Assembly: GCA_051294375.1 (NCBI GenBank)
Contig: CM119267.1
Span: 8,122,260 to 8,186,259 of the forward strand
Direction of reading: 5' to 3'
Source: Paraspadella gotoi
Taxonomy: Eukaryota > Chaetognatha
DNA: 64,000 nucleotides
The notes beneath the pieces are model-generated. The model saw only the letters and a program-made list of their open reading frames with translations. It was not told where the DNA came from and made no database searches. The translations under genes were made by a program, and so were the position numbers. Of this stretch, positions 37,846 to 49,109 are shown piece by piece; the first letter of the stretch is position 1, and each line of letters opens with the position of its first letter.

Positions 37846-37867
37846 GGAGAGAGAGAGAGAGAGAGAG

Positions 37868-37934
<67 letters not shown>
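37846..37934. repeat. (GA)n microsatellite
   Basis: GA run with a few interruptions (GTAGAG, GCAGAG). Confidence 0.9.
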
Positions 37935-37938
<4 letters not shown>

Positions 37939-38929
37939 ATTTTTCAGAGGAAATTGAAGAAGAGCGGGAAAAATGCGTTTCCCTTCCCGCTGTTGACTTT
38001 TCGCTAAGTCCTCTCCTCTGTGAATTAGCGGCTGTTCATTTGTTCTTCCAGCCAACGACCTCTGGGTTGAAGGGGAGACGATGGTTTGTAGTCGTGGGAA
38101 GAAACGAGGTTGACGAGACTTTGAAAGGATACTACGATAGGTCCATCGGAGGTAAAGCGATTTAATGGGCGAGAAAGGTTTTTTCTTAGAATTTGACAGA
38201 TTGAAACTTGCGATTTGATTTGTGACATGATTTTTAATTTTTAACTTTATTTTCTGTCAGATTTTTTTCGATAATTCAAATTCCGGCTTCGAAATGGAAC
38301 GAGGAAAGAATTGACAAAACTTGTGAAACGAGGAAGAGGAGAGAAAAGTTTGTAGCGAAGGGAAGAGAGGGTGAAAAAAAAAGCTAATTGGGATAAGAGA
38401 TGGTGAAAGGAAAAAAGGGATATCTGATATGATAGAGAAATATAACCGGAGAGGGGGTTGGGGGAAAAAAAATCTAAACATAAGACAAGAGAAAGTTAAT
38501 TAAAAAAAGAGGGAGAAAAGAAAGAGAGGAGGGGAAAAGGGGAAAGAAAATTTGAGAAGGAGAGAAGGAGAGAAAAAGAAGAAACATTTTTTTTAATTTT
38601 AAATAACGAGAGGGAGAGAGAGGGGGGGGAGAAGGCGAGAAGAAGAGGGGATTTATGAGAGAATAGATGATTTGGAGACAGAGGGCGGGGGGAGAGTCGA
38701 AGAAAGGGAAAGACGAGCTTCCATCAATATTTGCATGAAGAGATGAAACAATCTATGTACGCGACGACGAGAGGCTGTGGAAAGAGGGCGTGTGTGGTTG
38801 AGGGGGAGGGGGGCGCGAAAGAGAAAACGCAACGAAACCAATTCCACTTTTTATGCGCGTATAAATCGCCTCAAATGAAGCGAGAGAGAAGAGGAAGAAA
38901 GGATGAAAAACGCCGGAGGGAGATGGGGG

Positions 38930-38966
38930 GGAGGGAGGGAGGGAGGGAGGAGAGAGGAGAGAGAGA

Positions 38967-39034
<68 letters not shown>

Positions 39035-39050
39035 GAAGAGAGAGAGCGAA
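38930..39050. repeat. (GGGA)n then (GA)n microsatellite
   Basis: GGGAGGGA units at 38,932-38,950 grade into a GA run to 39,050. Confidence 0.9.
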
Positions 39051-39424
39051 CGCGAATGAGAGATTGAGTGTAAATTAGTTTTGCAGATTTTTTTTTCCTC
39101 CTTTTTTTTTTCCATTCCGCTCATAATTTTTTTTTTTTCGAGTGAGTATTGATTATTTCCTTCCTTTTTATAAAAACTGCGCATAAGGTTTACAGTTCAT
39201 CTCGTGGCGACGTGAGTTTAATAACCAATGATTCGCGCCAATCTTACCAAACCTCGCGAAAAAGAAACGTCCTTCGCTTCGTTGGAAAAGAAAAAAAAAT
39301 AATCGTCACATCGGGCTAAGAGTGGCGTAAGAAAAAAGAAAAAAAAGAAAAGAGTTAAGATTAAAATCGTTCTAATCGTACATTAATTCGAATGCAAAAT
39401 ATATTAATATATATAGATTATTGA

Positions 39425-39661
39425 TTAGCTAACTAATTCGGCCTTATCCCCGTCTCCGTCGGACAAGGAGGACATGATGGCCTCGAAATGTCTCTTCCCG
39501 TCCAGAAACATCATGTATTCGGCGTAAGTCTTGGGCATCACTACAGGAACGCGTTCGTCTTGCTGCGTGGAGAAAGTGAAGTAGAAGATGTTGCTCGTTT
39601 CTGATTTCGCCTCCGTCGGTTGACTCACTTCCGCGTGAACTCTGATCTGCATGTAGGAGTT
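39425..39661 (-). CDS. ACOT9: ACOT9 exon 6
   Basis: Encodes NSYMQIRVHAEV, IFYFTFST and PKTYAEYMMFLDGKRHF, then stops at 39,425. The acceptor AG at 39,662 follows a long poly-A run on the gene's strand, with a C-run further upstream serving as the only pyrimidine tract. Confidence 0.92.
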   Translation of the reverse strand, partial: NSYMQIRVHAEVSQPTEAKSETSNIFYFTFSTQQDERVPVVMPKTYAEYMMFLDGKRHFEAIMSSLSDGDGDKAELVS

Positions 39662-42532
39662 CTTTTTTTTTTTTTTGGAGGGGGGGGGGAGAATTTAGGA
39701 AAGTCAATCTTTCGTAAGGCTCGGATAAGTTATCAGTTGATAATATTAATATATTATAGTAGAGCATTTTTTATTTTTACTTAGAGACATTGTATTGAGA
39801 CTTCCTTAGCTTCGATTATAAATTTGTCAACAAACGATTTGTTTTTTTATTTGGGGAAAAAAGTACACGTTTCGACTCGTGTTGCGATCCTTCATAGTGA
39901 ATTTTTACTTAAAAATTGTGAGAGTTTAAAAAGTAGTTTTGCAAACTGATATTGTATATATGTCAGTTGGTTTCTTGTCTTGCCTTGTCTCCTGCCTCTC
40001 CAAACTGATACTGTATGTCAGTTGGTCTTTCGTCTTGTCTTGTCGTGTCTATTCTTGTCCCTAGCCTCTCCAAACTGATATTGTATGAAATTGGTACGAC
40101 CAATATAAAAATTATCCATTCATTTAATAAATAAGCTATTTTACCCCTGACTTTGGACAGGCTTTGGTGGTTTAAGGCCTCCATCACTCTTACTCTTAAT
40201 GTCGGTTGATCTCTCTTGTCTTATCTCTCGCCCAATTCCAAACCTTCGTGAAGACGATGACGCTGGAAAGGAAGAGGAGTGTGCCGATCTCGACGGGACG
40301 TTGGAAGACGATGTCGTCGATGGCGATCATGACCGGAAGCTTCTTCGCGTAGCGGACGGCGTTCGTCCACGCCAGCTCGAAGGCTTGACCCATCAAGTAA
40401 CCGCCGAATATTTTGTTGTATAGGTTACGGTTCTGAAAAAAAAAAATATTTGTTATTATTCTTCTGATTATTACGTTCTTCAGCGGCCATTGGTTCAGGA
40501 GGCAAGTCATTCCGGGGTTTTAGCCTGATGGCCACTTCGCAGTTAAAACGGACGGGGCGCTAAATCTGCCTGTAACATGGTGTTACAGCATGATTAGAAA
40601 CAAAGGGACTATTTATATTGAACGGTTCTGTCACAAACTCATAACAATTATTTCTGTCTTTTCTGTTAAATTTTCTCAGCAGAAATAAAAATCAAGAGCC
40701 AAAATTTGGTATTGCTGTGCAATTGTATTTGCGATGACTCGCTTGTGGATGGTTGATGAGGACGTTTTTGAGCATCGTCGAGTGCATCCAGACAGAATTC
40801 TCCGGTTTGTATCGAACGCTGAACATCTTCGACTTTTCGTCCATCGTTTCCAGGAACATCGAGTGGATGAGTCGCGATTCTTCGGCCGATGGTGACTCCT
40901 TATCCGAGAAATGGAAAAGTAATTGCTGTTGGTAAAATTACTGTCATCTTCGTCTTTGCTTTTTTGTATGCGCTCGTATTAAAACAGAGCTTTACTTCCT
41001 TCAACGTTAAAAATGACATTTAACCGTCCGATTCTTTCGAAACTTTCCATTTGCCTTACCTTGAACAGTGACTTAATTCCCTCTCTATGCCTCAAGATCT
41101 GTCGGCGCTCCCCCTCCAAGAAAATGAGTTCCTCGTCTTTGCCCTCGGGTCGAAGCGGCGCGACAAAGGCCGACCCTCGGTTGAAGGGATCACGCGCCAC
41201 CATAAGGAAACGCGCCTCTAGCGTCGTCTCGAATCTTTGCTTGGATGACTGTTGATCACAAGGGCGTCATCCCAATCCATCATCCTATTTCGATTCACAC
41301 TGCGCGGACCTACTTGCTGCTGTTGCTGCATTTGCATCGTCACTTCCATCGAGGACCGTCCGACCCACGAAACGTAACCGATGATTTTAATGTCCATATC
41401 GGAACGAATAGTTCTTCGCTTCAAGATGATTTCGTCTACCATTGCGGTGACAATCACTAGAGGAGACTTGTAATCATGGACTTCGTCTGTGAAGGAGGTT
41501 GTGAAATGTGAATGTTATAATGGTTCTAGAGAAAAGGTTTTATTACAACAACGATAATATTTTACAAATAAAATATACATTTTCGACTTGTTTCTTTTTA
41601 CGCGGCTGAAGACTTGTGTTGTAATAAAAATCGTAACAAAATAAGTTTCTCTAATCGCAAAACACAACGAAAAGAGAGGATACTAAACGATATATTGATT
41701 TTGAGGCGACTTACTACCGGTCTCTCTCTTTAAACCCTTTCTCTCTCCTCTTTCTCCGAGCCGGTCAATCCACAAGGTCCTTTTACCCTAGCTTTGGCAA
41801 TGAACTTAGATTGACCGGACACAGTAATAGGGCCGAGGAGACCGTAAGGTCAAGTTGGTCCGGGCGATGATAAAAGTGGATCAGGAGAGAGCTCGTCTTA
41901 CTCTTTTTCTACTTCTCTTACATCGTCACAATTCTCAACTTCTACTTACTTTTATTATTACTATTTTTACCGCCTTCTACAATTTCAAAATTAGTATTAA
42001 AAACAAGGAACGGCAGCTAGAAATTATAACAGACAATTCAATTAAATCAGTGGATAAGATAATCCACCTAACAACGCGACCCCATACTGCCTTACATACT
42101 CATTTTGTTGTGCATGTAAGCGACCCAAACGGCGAGCGTGTCCAAATCCTCCAAGATTTTCCCGAATCTCACGGAAAACATAAAGTTGATGTATTTTTCC
42201 CTGATTTTCTCGTCGGAGAGTCTGACCCAGGCCACTTGCAGTCCCTCCCCAAGCGTCTTGTCGTGCATGTCCCCTTGCGACTTGGACAACAGGCCCAAGA
42301 GCTTCTCCCGGTTGCCTTGATCTTCGGCAAAGTTCGTGGCTCCGACGATATCGGCCAAGCGACCCGTCAACTCCGCCATCTCGAAGGAGGGCGCGTTGGG
42401 CGGCGGAGAGAGAATGGGCGTGGCCTTGCGAGCTGGCGGTTCGTAGGGCGGAGGCTTGGAGCACAGCGTCCGGGCAAAGTCTTGGGCTACGTGTTTAGGA
42501 AGGAACGCGCGTGAAAAGATTCTCGTGGTCAT
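39425..42532 (-). CDS. ACOT9: Acyl-CoA thioesterase 9-like, mitochondrial, six exons
   Basis: Hydrolyses acyl-CoA to free fatty acid and CoA in the mitochondrial matrix. Exons 42532-42100, 41486-41314, 41248-41060, 40898-40743, 40432-40244 and 39661-39425 join without any frame break into 458 residues (human ACOT9 is 439). The basic, Ser/Arg-containing N-terminus MTTRIFSRAFLPKHVAQDFA looks like a mitochondrial targeting peptide. Two HotDog folds follow. The first carries VRFGKILEDLD (about residue 120) and YVSWVGRSSMEVTMQM. The second carries HPQ-NRNLYNKIFGGYLMG, FELAW and IDDIVFQRPVEIGTLLFLSS. The C-terminus has PKTYAEYMMFLDGKRHF, aligned with the family end. Intron 4 appears to use a GC-AG border. 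Intron 5 contains a minisatellite and a dispersed repeat. The start was chosen because the exon opens with the targeting peptide and the domains align end to end. Confidence 0.95.
39942..40100. repeat. Minisatellite in ACOT9 intron 5, about 60-70 bp unit
   Basis: CAAACTGATA(T/C)TGTATG starts at 39,942, 40,003 and 40,072. Each unit continues with GTCAGTTGGT and runs of CTTGTCTTGTC and GCCTCTC. The third copy is partial. Confidence 0.8.
40085..40185. mobile_element. Dispersed repeat family R2, copy in ACOT9 intron 5
   Basis: Shares ATTCATTTAATAAATAAGCT, CCCCTGACTTTG, ACAGGCT and TTAAGGCCTCC, in order, with 44,630-44,775. The class is unknown; it is short and non-coding, so possibly a SINE or MITE. 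Confidence 0.65.
40244..40432 (-). CDS. ACOT9: ACOT9 exon 5
   Basis: Acceptor TTTTTTCAG at 40,433. Encodes NRNLYNKIFGGYLMG and the core of the second HotDog domain to FTK. Donor AAG|GTTTGG at 40,243. Confidence 0.94.
40743..40898 (-). CDS. ACOT9: ACOT9 exon 4
   Basis: Acceptor GGATAAG at 40,899. Encodes ESPSAEESRLIHSMFLETMD through NSVWM to NHPQ, 52 codons. The only frame- and family-consistent donor is CAA|GCGAGT at 40,742. Confidence 0.9.
41060..41248 (-). CDS. ACOT9: ACOT9 exon 3
   Basis: Follows a 65-base intron (acceptor ATCAACAG at 41,249). Encodes LEARFLMVARDP and AFVAPLRPEG, donor AAG|GTAAGG at 41,059. Phase 0 at both ends. Confidence 0.93.
41314..41486 (-). CDS. ACOT9: ACOT9 exon 2
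   Basis: Acceptor CTTCACAG at 41,487. Encodes SPLVIVTAMVDEIILK and IKIIGYVSWVGRSSMEVTM, ending in a Gln run, donor CAA|GTAGGT at 41,313. Confidence 0.93.
41761..41818. repeat. Inverted repeat in ACOT9 intron 1
   Basis: CCGGTCAATC at about 41,761 and GATTGACCGG at about 41,809 are exact 10-bp reverse complements around a loop of about 38 bases. Confidence 0.7.
42100..42532 (-). CDS. ACOT9: ACOT9 exon 1
   Basis: ATG at 42532. Donor A|GTATGT at 42,099; the nearby AT|GTAAGG would break the frame with exon 2. Contains the targeting peptide, a Pro-rich linker, REKLLGLLSKSQ and the VRFGKILEDLD start of the first HotDog domain, ending in YMHNKM. Confidence 0.93.
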
Positions 42533-42889
42533 TTTCGAAAATTAAGACGGATTCTTTTTTTTTTCGTAATGGGCGGTTCATTGAATATCGACTCGTATTA
42601 AGATCCTAATTTAGAACGTCATTACTTAACCAATTACCAAAGTAAAATAAGTTAATTAACTAAAAAAAAATGCTAAAATATAGATTCGATTGATAATAAA
42701 AAGCTGTGGCCAATACACCTTTACCGACGTAGAAGTTTCCGGCTGCAGATAACGACGACCCCCTGTCGATCCCTGCCACAGTTTTTTCGAAGCGGCGAAA
42801 ACGGCCACGTCGAAAAAAAGCGATTCGGGGGAAGAGACTGCATTTTATTGGGTTTTAAAAACCCAGAATTGGTCGCTCCTTTTTAATTC
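42533..42889. other. Upstream region of ACOT9
   Basis: AT-rich sequence upstream of the ACOT9 start codon. No TATA-like element or CpG island is convincing. Confidence 0.4.
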
Positions 42890-43140
42890 TTTATGGTAAC
42901 AGCCGGGTTGCCTGTGATGCCCATTGGGGTGGGGCGTCTCACTGTTGACTTCGGAGGCTTCCGACCCTCAGTGACGCCTCCAGTCACTGGCGCGGTTACC
43001 CTTCGACGGTCTCGCTTTGCCAACGCAGAGGGAAGTCGTTACGACTGTGGATGGAACACTACGCCTGGGATGGTGTGTTACCCCTCTGAGCCAATAGATT
43101 TGGATGTAGGACGTGAGGCGGTGTGAATATACCGCCACGT
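42890..43140 (+). mobile_element. Dispersed repeat family R1, copy 1
   Basis: About 250 bases sharing, in order, GCCCATTG, TCTCACTGT, CCGACCCTCA, TCTCGCTTTGCCAACG, AGAGGGAAGTC and CCTCTGAG with the reverse complement of 62,690-62,960. The reading frame across it is not conserved between copies, so it is a non-coding interspersed element. Confidence 0.8.
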
Positions 43141-45313
43141 CTTTTCGTTATTTGCTATTTTTAATTTTTTTTATAGTTTACAATAGCAATGATTTGTTCG
43201 TTGTGTTTGGATTCCGTTAGAGCATTAGTTTAATTAGCAGTTATTGACTTCGTTGTTAAATGTCATCACCGCCATAATAATGTATTTTTTTAATTGTTAT
43301 CTTAACATCTCTCCCCTTTTATTTTTCCCCGAATGATTGTCCCCGTTCCGTTATCTTCGTTTTATTTGTTTGCATCATGAATAACCAATGACAACAAACG
43401 TATTCGTGCGTCGTGCATCGTGACAAAGTTGCATCTTTATCTCCAAGTTAACTTCGTCATAGTAGTTTGAAAGTACACTACCTGCAGCCACTCGGATGCC
43501 ACATCTCTCCCTAGACAAAATACCAATCGTATGAAGGCCGTGACGCTGCGTCACGGATCTCAATAATAGCGCCGCCTCAAAGATATAAGGGATGCAGCAA
43601 CCTCACGTATGTAATTGGACAAACGGCGTTCGAGATCCCCGTCATCCTGAGACGGTCGCCGCGTGAAATCGACAAACGCCTTTTCATTTTCCCCGACGTC
43701 GATAAAAAACGTCGTAAACGAGTATTTTATGGCGCGAGATTCGATAAAATGAAATAAATAAAAAGAGAAAACTGTAAACGAGCGACGTTCTTTCTTCTTT
43801 GTCCATCGTCCTCGTCAGCCCGTAATTACGCGCCATGTTAATTCCTTTCGATCGGAAATTATTAAATTTATGCATGGCCGTGTTAATCTTTTTCGCCAAG
43901 AAACGCCGTTGGCTTTTCTCTCTTTCTGCTTTTCTTTTTTCTGTTTTTTTTTTCTTATCACCTCTTTCCTTTTTTTTTCCTTTGCCTCCCTTTCAAGACG
44001 CCCGAACTCGCTCTGTGAAAAGAGATTAAGATTAATTTTTGTCTCCTCGTTTTGTTCTCGTTTCTCGATTCTTTTAATACGGAATGTCATATCAGAGACC
44101 GGGAGAAAAAGTATTTGTTGGTTCATGTCTACTCCCCGCCGTGTTTCCGTTTATTTGTAAAGAAAGGGAAAATATGTGCATTGTGCGCGTGCAACTATTC
44201 TGTAGAACGCCACTTCAAGCATCCAATTATCAATCGACTGCGTGCGGCCTCCTAAAACGATTTTCAAACCAGACGCGAATCGAGAGCGCGCGTACATTTT
44301 TAATTCAACGATCAACTTATGAAAAGAGCCAATCAACTGCTTTTCTTTTTTCATTTCGCTTTTTTTTTCTCTCTAATTTTTTTTCCGGCTTATCTACTTG
44401 ATATTCTGTCTCCCTCCTTAGCTTGGATGCGGTCCAAGCCTTGTGGGCAAGACTGAGCAGTGAGCACGTCCTTAAATTAATATTCGGAATGATTTCATTT
44501 TTAAAACAGGCGCAATCTGTAATTAATTTGTTAATTTCAGGAAAAAAAGAAAAGAGTTTCACTATGGACGGCCAATTCATAAACTGGTTTTAAATTCAAA
44601 TAATTTAATTACTATAAAATTCTGTATAATTCTACCCAATTGGTACAACAATAAAAACAATTATCTATTCATTTAATAAATAAGCTATCTTGCCCCTGAC
44701 TTTGAATGAATGAATGAATGAATGAATGAATGAATGAATGAATGAACAGGCTATCGTTGGTTAAGGCCTCCCTACACAAAGTCCAAGATAATAACAATAT
44801 TAACATGCAGGACCCTACAAGCTTTTAATCAAGTCTCTCTCACAGTCTCGTTTATTCACTCCCGGAGTTCCTGGCTTCCCTATTAGTATCAATGAACTGA
44901 TATGATGATTCAATTTTTCAATTTGATAAAAAAGTCGTATTTCAGAATTCACTTTGGTACTGAATGTCACAGAATATGAGCACTGAGCGTGAGCCGTGAG
45001 CACGTGAAAAGAAGATGTTAACTTTTTATTGCAAATATCTACTGAATTCGTCTACATTACCTGGGTTCCTACCGGTGAAAATATTAAAATTAAAAGCTAG
45101 TGGCGTCCCAACAGCTCGCACGTCAGGCTTGTGTGTTCCTTTGTTTCCGCGGGTTTGATACAAAAGCGACATCTCTCGCCAGTGAAAAATGGAGAGGATT
45201 GAAAGGGAGATAAATAGAGAAAAAGGAGGAGAAAGTAAGTAAACCCTGCGCGGCGAGGGAACATCGCAAAGGAGAGGGAAAAAAAGGACGATAAACGAGA
45301 AGATGAGAGACGA

Positions 45314-45317
<4 letters not shown>
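43141..45317. other. Intergenic DNA
   Basis: No gene supported. Contains the second R2 copy with its AATG tract. Small open frames lack motifs and good splice context. Confidence 0.5.
44630..44775. mobile_element. Dispersed repeat family R2 with internal AATG expansion
   Basis: Second R2 copy. Where the other copy has GACTTTGGACAGGCT, this one carries an AATG tetranucleotide array of about ten units (44,704-44,746) between GACTTTG and ACAGGCT. Confidence 0.8.

Positions 45318-45393
<76 letters not shown>
45318..45393. repeat. (GA)n microsatellite
   Basis: GA run with one AAGAG interruption near 45,376. Confidence 0.95.
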
Positions 45394-46287
45394 TACTTTG
45401 TTGTTCGTGTTCAATTCATCGTTATTAAACTAAAGCAACCCTATTTTTACGTATGTTTTTTGTTTGTCTACCGAAGTATCGAATCTGTGCTATCTCCGGT
45501 ATCGGACCATCGCTATCGGGTTTCGGAATGACACTGACTCACCATGTCGCCCCCTTTTTTTTCTCTTGTCATCGTCGTCGCTATCGTCGCTATCGTCGTC
45601 GTCATCCCGGCTCTTTTGTTTACTGGATTAAGCCCCCGCTTCCTGGCACGGCCCAAAACGAAATCTCGGATCGAAAGGGAAGCGGAAGTGAGAGACGCTA
45701 GGAGACGCCGGAAGTGACGTTTATATATTCATTGGATGTCGTCGCTGGTTGTCTCCTAAGTAGCGTTTAATGAATTAATTAAATTAAATATAAATAGGAC
45801 ATAAAAAGATACTCAGTATCGAAAACAAAAGATTGGGGGGATGAAATATTGTTATAAATAAAGTTCGTTGGCAGAATATAGTTTATAAAACAAATATTTA
45901 TGATTATAAAACCAATTTTTCACTCTAAAAAGGGCAATTTTGTATTTTATACTTACTTTTCAGCACTAGTGAAAGATAAAATACGTCAAATATACAAATA
46001 TTATATAAATATATATAAAAAATATATGTATATATATATATAAATCGTTGATAAAAAAAAAAATCGTTATTTTCATTGCATTGACGAAGACTTAAAAACA
46101 TTGATTTTTTTTCTCAAAAATTCTATATTTCTTTCCACTTACTTGTTTCCACCCAACGGCTTCCAATATCGCTCTCCGATCTCCATCTTTCCTCTTTTCT
46201 CAAATCGTCACCCCGCGTTCCTTTTTTTCCCTTTTGTCCCCAGACGCCTTTTTCCTTCCTGTCGAGCATTTCTGATTCCAGATTTCC

Positions 46288-46322
<35 letters not shown>

Positions 46323-46407
46323 ATTTTTCTTCCTCTTTCTTCCTCCCTTCCTCCTGATCTTCCTCCTCGTCCCGATCTACCATTTCTAGATCTAGATCCA
46401 TTCTCAC

Positions 46408-46408
<1 letters not shown>

Positions 46409-46478
<70 letters not shown>
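46409..46478. repeat. (CT)n microsatellite
   Basis: Uninterrupted CT run of about 67 bases. Confidence 0.95.
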
Positions 46479-46479
<1 letters not shown>

Positions 46480-48740
46480 CTTCGCGTCTTTCCGCTTACT
46501 TTTCTTTTTACAGTTTCCCCCGTTCTTTTTTTCGCAGGCTTTACGTCTCTCTACACGACGTTTCCCCTTTTTTTCTCCAATTTTTTTTAACGTCGTACTG
46601 TTTTTAGTATTTTCAACTTTTTATTTCTTAGTTTATATATTTTTTTTTTCATTTTCAAATTTTCAACACTTTGGTAAAAGATTCACTACATTTTTATTAA
46701 GTTATCTTATTACCATTTTAAACGACGTTTTCCGTCGGATCGTAATTCTCGTTTTCAACCTCTGACCCGAATCCACTCATTCTCTTTCTCGCTCGCGCGC
46801 TGAATTAATGTGACATTAGTTCTTTTAACGCGTCGTCAACATTTCCTTTAACATTAAGAGAAGACTTCCACGCGAATCTTGGGAAAAAATAGACGTATCA
46901 ATTGAAAAAGTAAAAAAAAAAACAACAAATAAATAAATAAAAGCGAAAACTGCGCCGAAAATCGAGTTTTAAAATCGCGACAATCCACGATCCTCACTTT
47001 CTTAGGTTTTCATCCCTCGTTTTTGGTCGAATTAAATTTTTTAACATTTTTTGTTACAAAAATAGACGGAATCCAATAATTTTAGCCTTCTCTTTATAAA
47101 GTTCTTAAATACCACACTTAGTTTATAAATGATTCTACCTAAGAGTCAGAAGTTATCACGACTGGATTTTCTCATTCACTCCAACGATGATTTTTCAATT
47201 TGACTAAGAATCTGGAACAGGAACCACAAAAACTCTCTGAAGGAAAAGAAGATGCTTTTCACAGAATTTCACCGACTCGGGTCAGTTTTCGTTTGAAGAA
47301 ATGAACTCTTCTCTTACCTATTATCCTTTAAATGCATAATTTAATTTTCTTGTTTTGATGTTTTGCTGTTATTATCCTCCGTAAACGGAATACCGAATAG
47401 AAAAAAAAAACAACCCATTTCTTGTACTCAGATTTTTTTGGAGTTGGGATTTCGCCAAATTGTCGCGTCGTTTTTGCCAGAATCGTTGCGTTGCTAAAGG
47501 TTTTTTCCACTTTTGCCAAATCATTGCTTTGGTTTCTCACCCTATCTTCTGTCAAATCTTTTTCTTTGCCAAAATCATTAACATCTTTTCCTCAACCCTT
47601 TTAGGTCTTTGTGTTTCGGTGTGAATTTTCTCGGGATTTTTCTCGCCGAGTCTCCTTTTCTCTCTTTCCTTCCTCCCTTTCTTCTCATTCGCGAGGTTCC
47701 GGTGTTTCGGTAAGTCGGTCACTCGGTCGGTCTGTCCCTCGGTCTGTCAATAAGTATATCGATTCATTCTTCCGTTCCCTTCTCACTATTTCTTGCCCTT
47801 CCTTTTAGCTTCCTTTTTTTTTGCCACGGCACGCCGACCTTTATTAATCATAAGTAGTTAAAAGAAAGAGACTAGAATTTACGTTTATTAAATTATCAAT
47901 ATGAGAAAAAAGTGAAACAAAAAGAGAATTTATGTACGAATGTAAAACATTAGTCAAGTAATGGTAGTAATGAAAAAAGTCTGTTACTTTTTTTTTCTCC
48001 TATTCTTCTCTTCTTTTCCGACTTTTTTCTTCTTTTTAAAAAAAATCCTCCACCATTTTCTCTTTTTCTCTTTACCACAACGGCTTGACCCTTGGTTAGA
48101 TTCCACTGGTACTTTAGCCTTATCTACCCTCTCTCTCCATCTACAATTCAATTACTCTCTCTCTCTCTCTCTTCTTTCTTTCTTTCTCCCCCCCACTCTA
48201 CCATCCGTTACTTCCTCAACAATTCCCCTCTCTCTCTCTCTCTTTTCCCGGGTTCGCGACTCGGTGGGCGTGTCTCTTTTGGCGCTAACCACTTCCTTAA
48301 CTTCTTCTCTTTTAGGCTTTGAATCTCTCGCCTCTCGAGAGGAGAGGCGGTTTGTTCGGTCGGGGGGGGGGGGCTGGGTGTGGGGAGAATTGGGGGAGCG
48401 CTTTCAGAAGATAGTACGTATGACTGCGAGGGTAAAAAGTAGAAGTAAAAAAAAAAAAAGGAAAGGGTTTTTCACGTTTGAGCAAAGATTGGTAGAACAA
48501 CTGAGTCGGACGCAGGGTTGAGGGAAATTTAATGTCGCTAACCTTCCGTAGCTAATTCTTTTTGCCGAAGTCTCAAGGTATCAATCAAGATTATTCGGAG
48601 CGAAATTTTCGGTGCTGGTTGTGTTTGCGCAACACAATTATAATACAATTTATGTTCATATTCTCTCTCTCTCTCCTCTCTCCAGACGTCCTCTCTCTTC
48701 CCCTCGCTCTCTTCGTCTTCTTCTCCCTTCATCCGGCTCC

Positions 48741-48743
48741 TCT

Positions 48744-48793
<50 letters not shown>

Positions 48794-48815
48794 TTTCTCT
48801 ATCTCTCTCTCTCTC
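48741..48815. repeat. (CT)n microsatellite
   Basis: CT run with one GCTTT interruption near 48,791. Confidence 0.9.
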
Positions 48816-48933
48816 AAAGATGGTTTTTCTCACTTCTATCTCCATCCGCGTCGCGTTACTCTATCTCGCTCTCACATTTATCTTTATCAATCCAATCTTT
48901 TCGACTTAAATCGAACACTCGTCAGTCCACTTG

Positions 48934-49025
48934 ACTCTCTCTCCTCTCTCTCTCTCTCTTCCTCTCTTCTCTCTCTCTCTCTCTCTTCTCTCTTCTCTCT
49001 GCTCTCTCTCTCTCTCTCTCTCTCA
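48934..49025. repeat. (CT)n microsatellite
   Basis: CT run interrupted by TTC and GCT units. Confidence 0.9.
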
Positions 49026-49109
49026 TTCTCCTTTCTCATACCATTTTTTTCAAAAGTTGAAATTGAATTCTATTTTTTTTAACTGTACTAGTTAGTCAGA
49101 TCTACATAC

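Larger units (their letters stand above)
36691..39424. other. Intergenic DNA with purine-rich tracts
   Basis: AT-rich to 37,750. GA microsatellites lie at 37,846-37,934 and 38,930-39,050, and purine-rich low-complexity DNA at 38,500-38,720. A CCCGACGTTTCATAGTCGTC motif near 37,602 resembles motifs common at ends of arthropod repeats. No gene is supported. Confidence 0.55.
45394..49109. other. Intergenic DNA with microsatellites
   Basis: CGT-rich stretch near 45,570-45,605 and an AT run at 45,990-46,045. CT microsatellites lie at 46,409-46,478, 48,741-48,815 and 48,934-49,025. Open frames here are Phe/Ser/Leu-rich and follow from T/C composition. No gene is supported. Confidence 0.5.

Noticed and set aside
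42096-42100. Apparent frameshift between ACOT9 exons 1 and 2
   Set aside because: It vanishes when the donor GTATGT at 42,099 is used instead of GTAAGG four bases later; all six exons then join in frame.
41855-42514. 219-codon plus-strand frame
   Set aside because: Antisense shadow of ACOT9 exon 1, whose minus-strand protein has clear conserved motifs.
42893-43126. 77-codon frame in the R1 element
   Set aside because: The frame is not kept in the other R1 copies; the element is non-coding.
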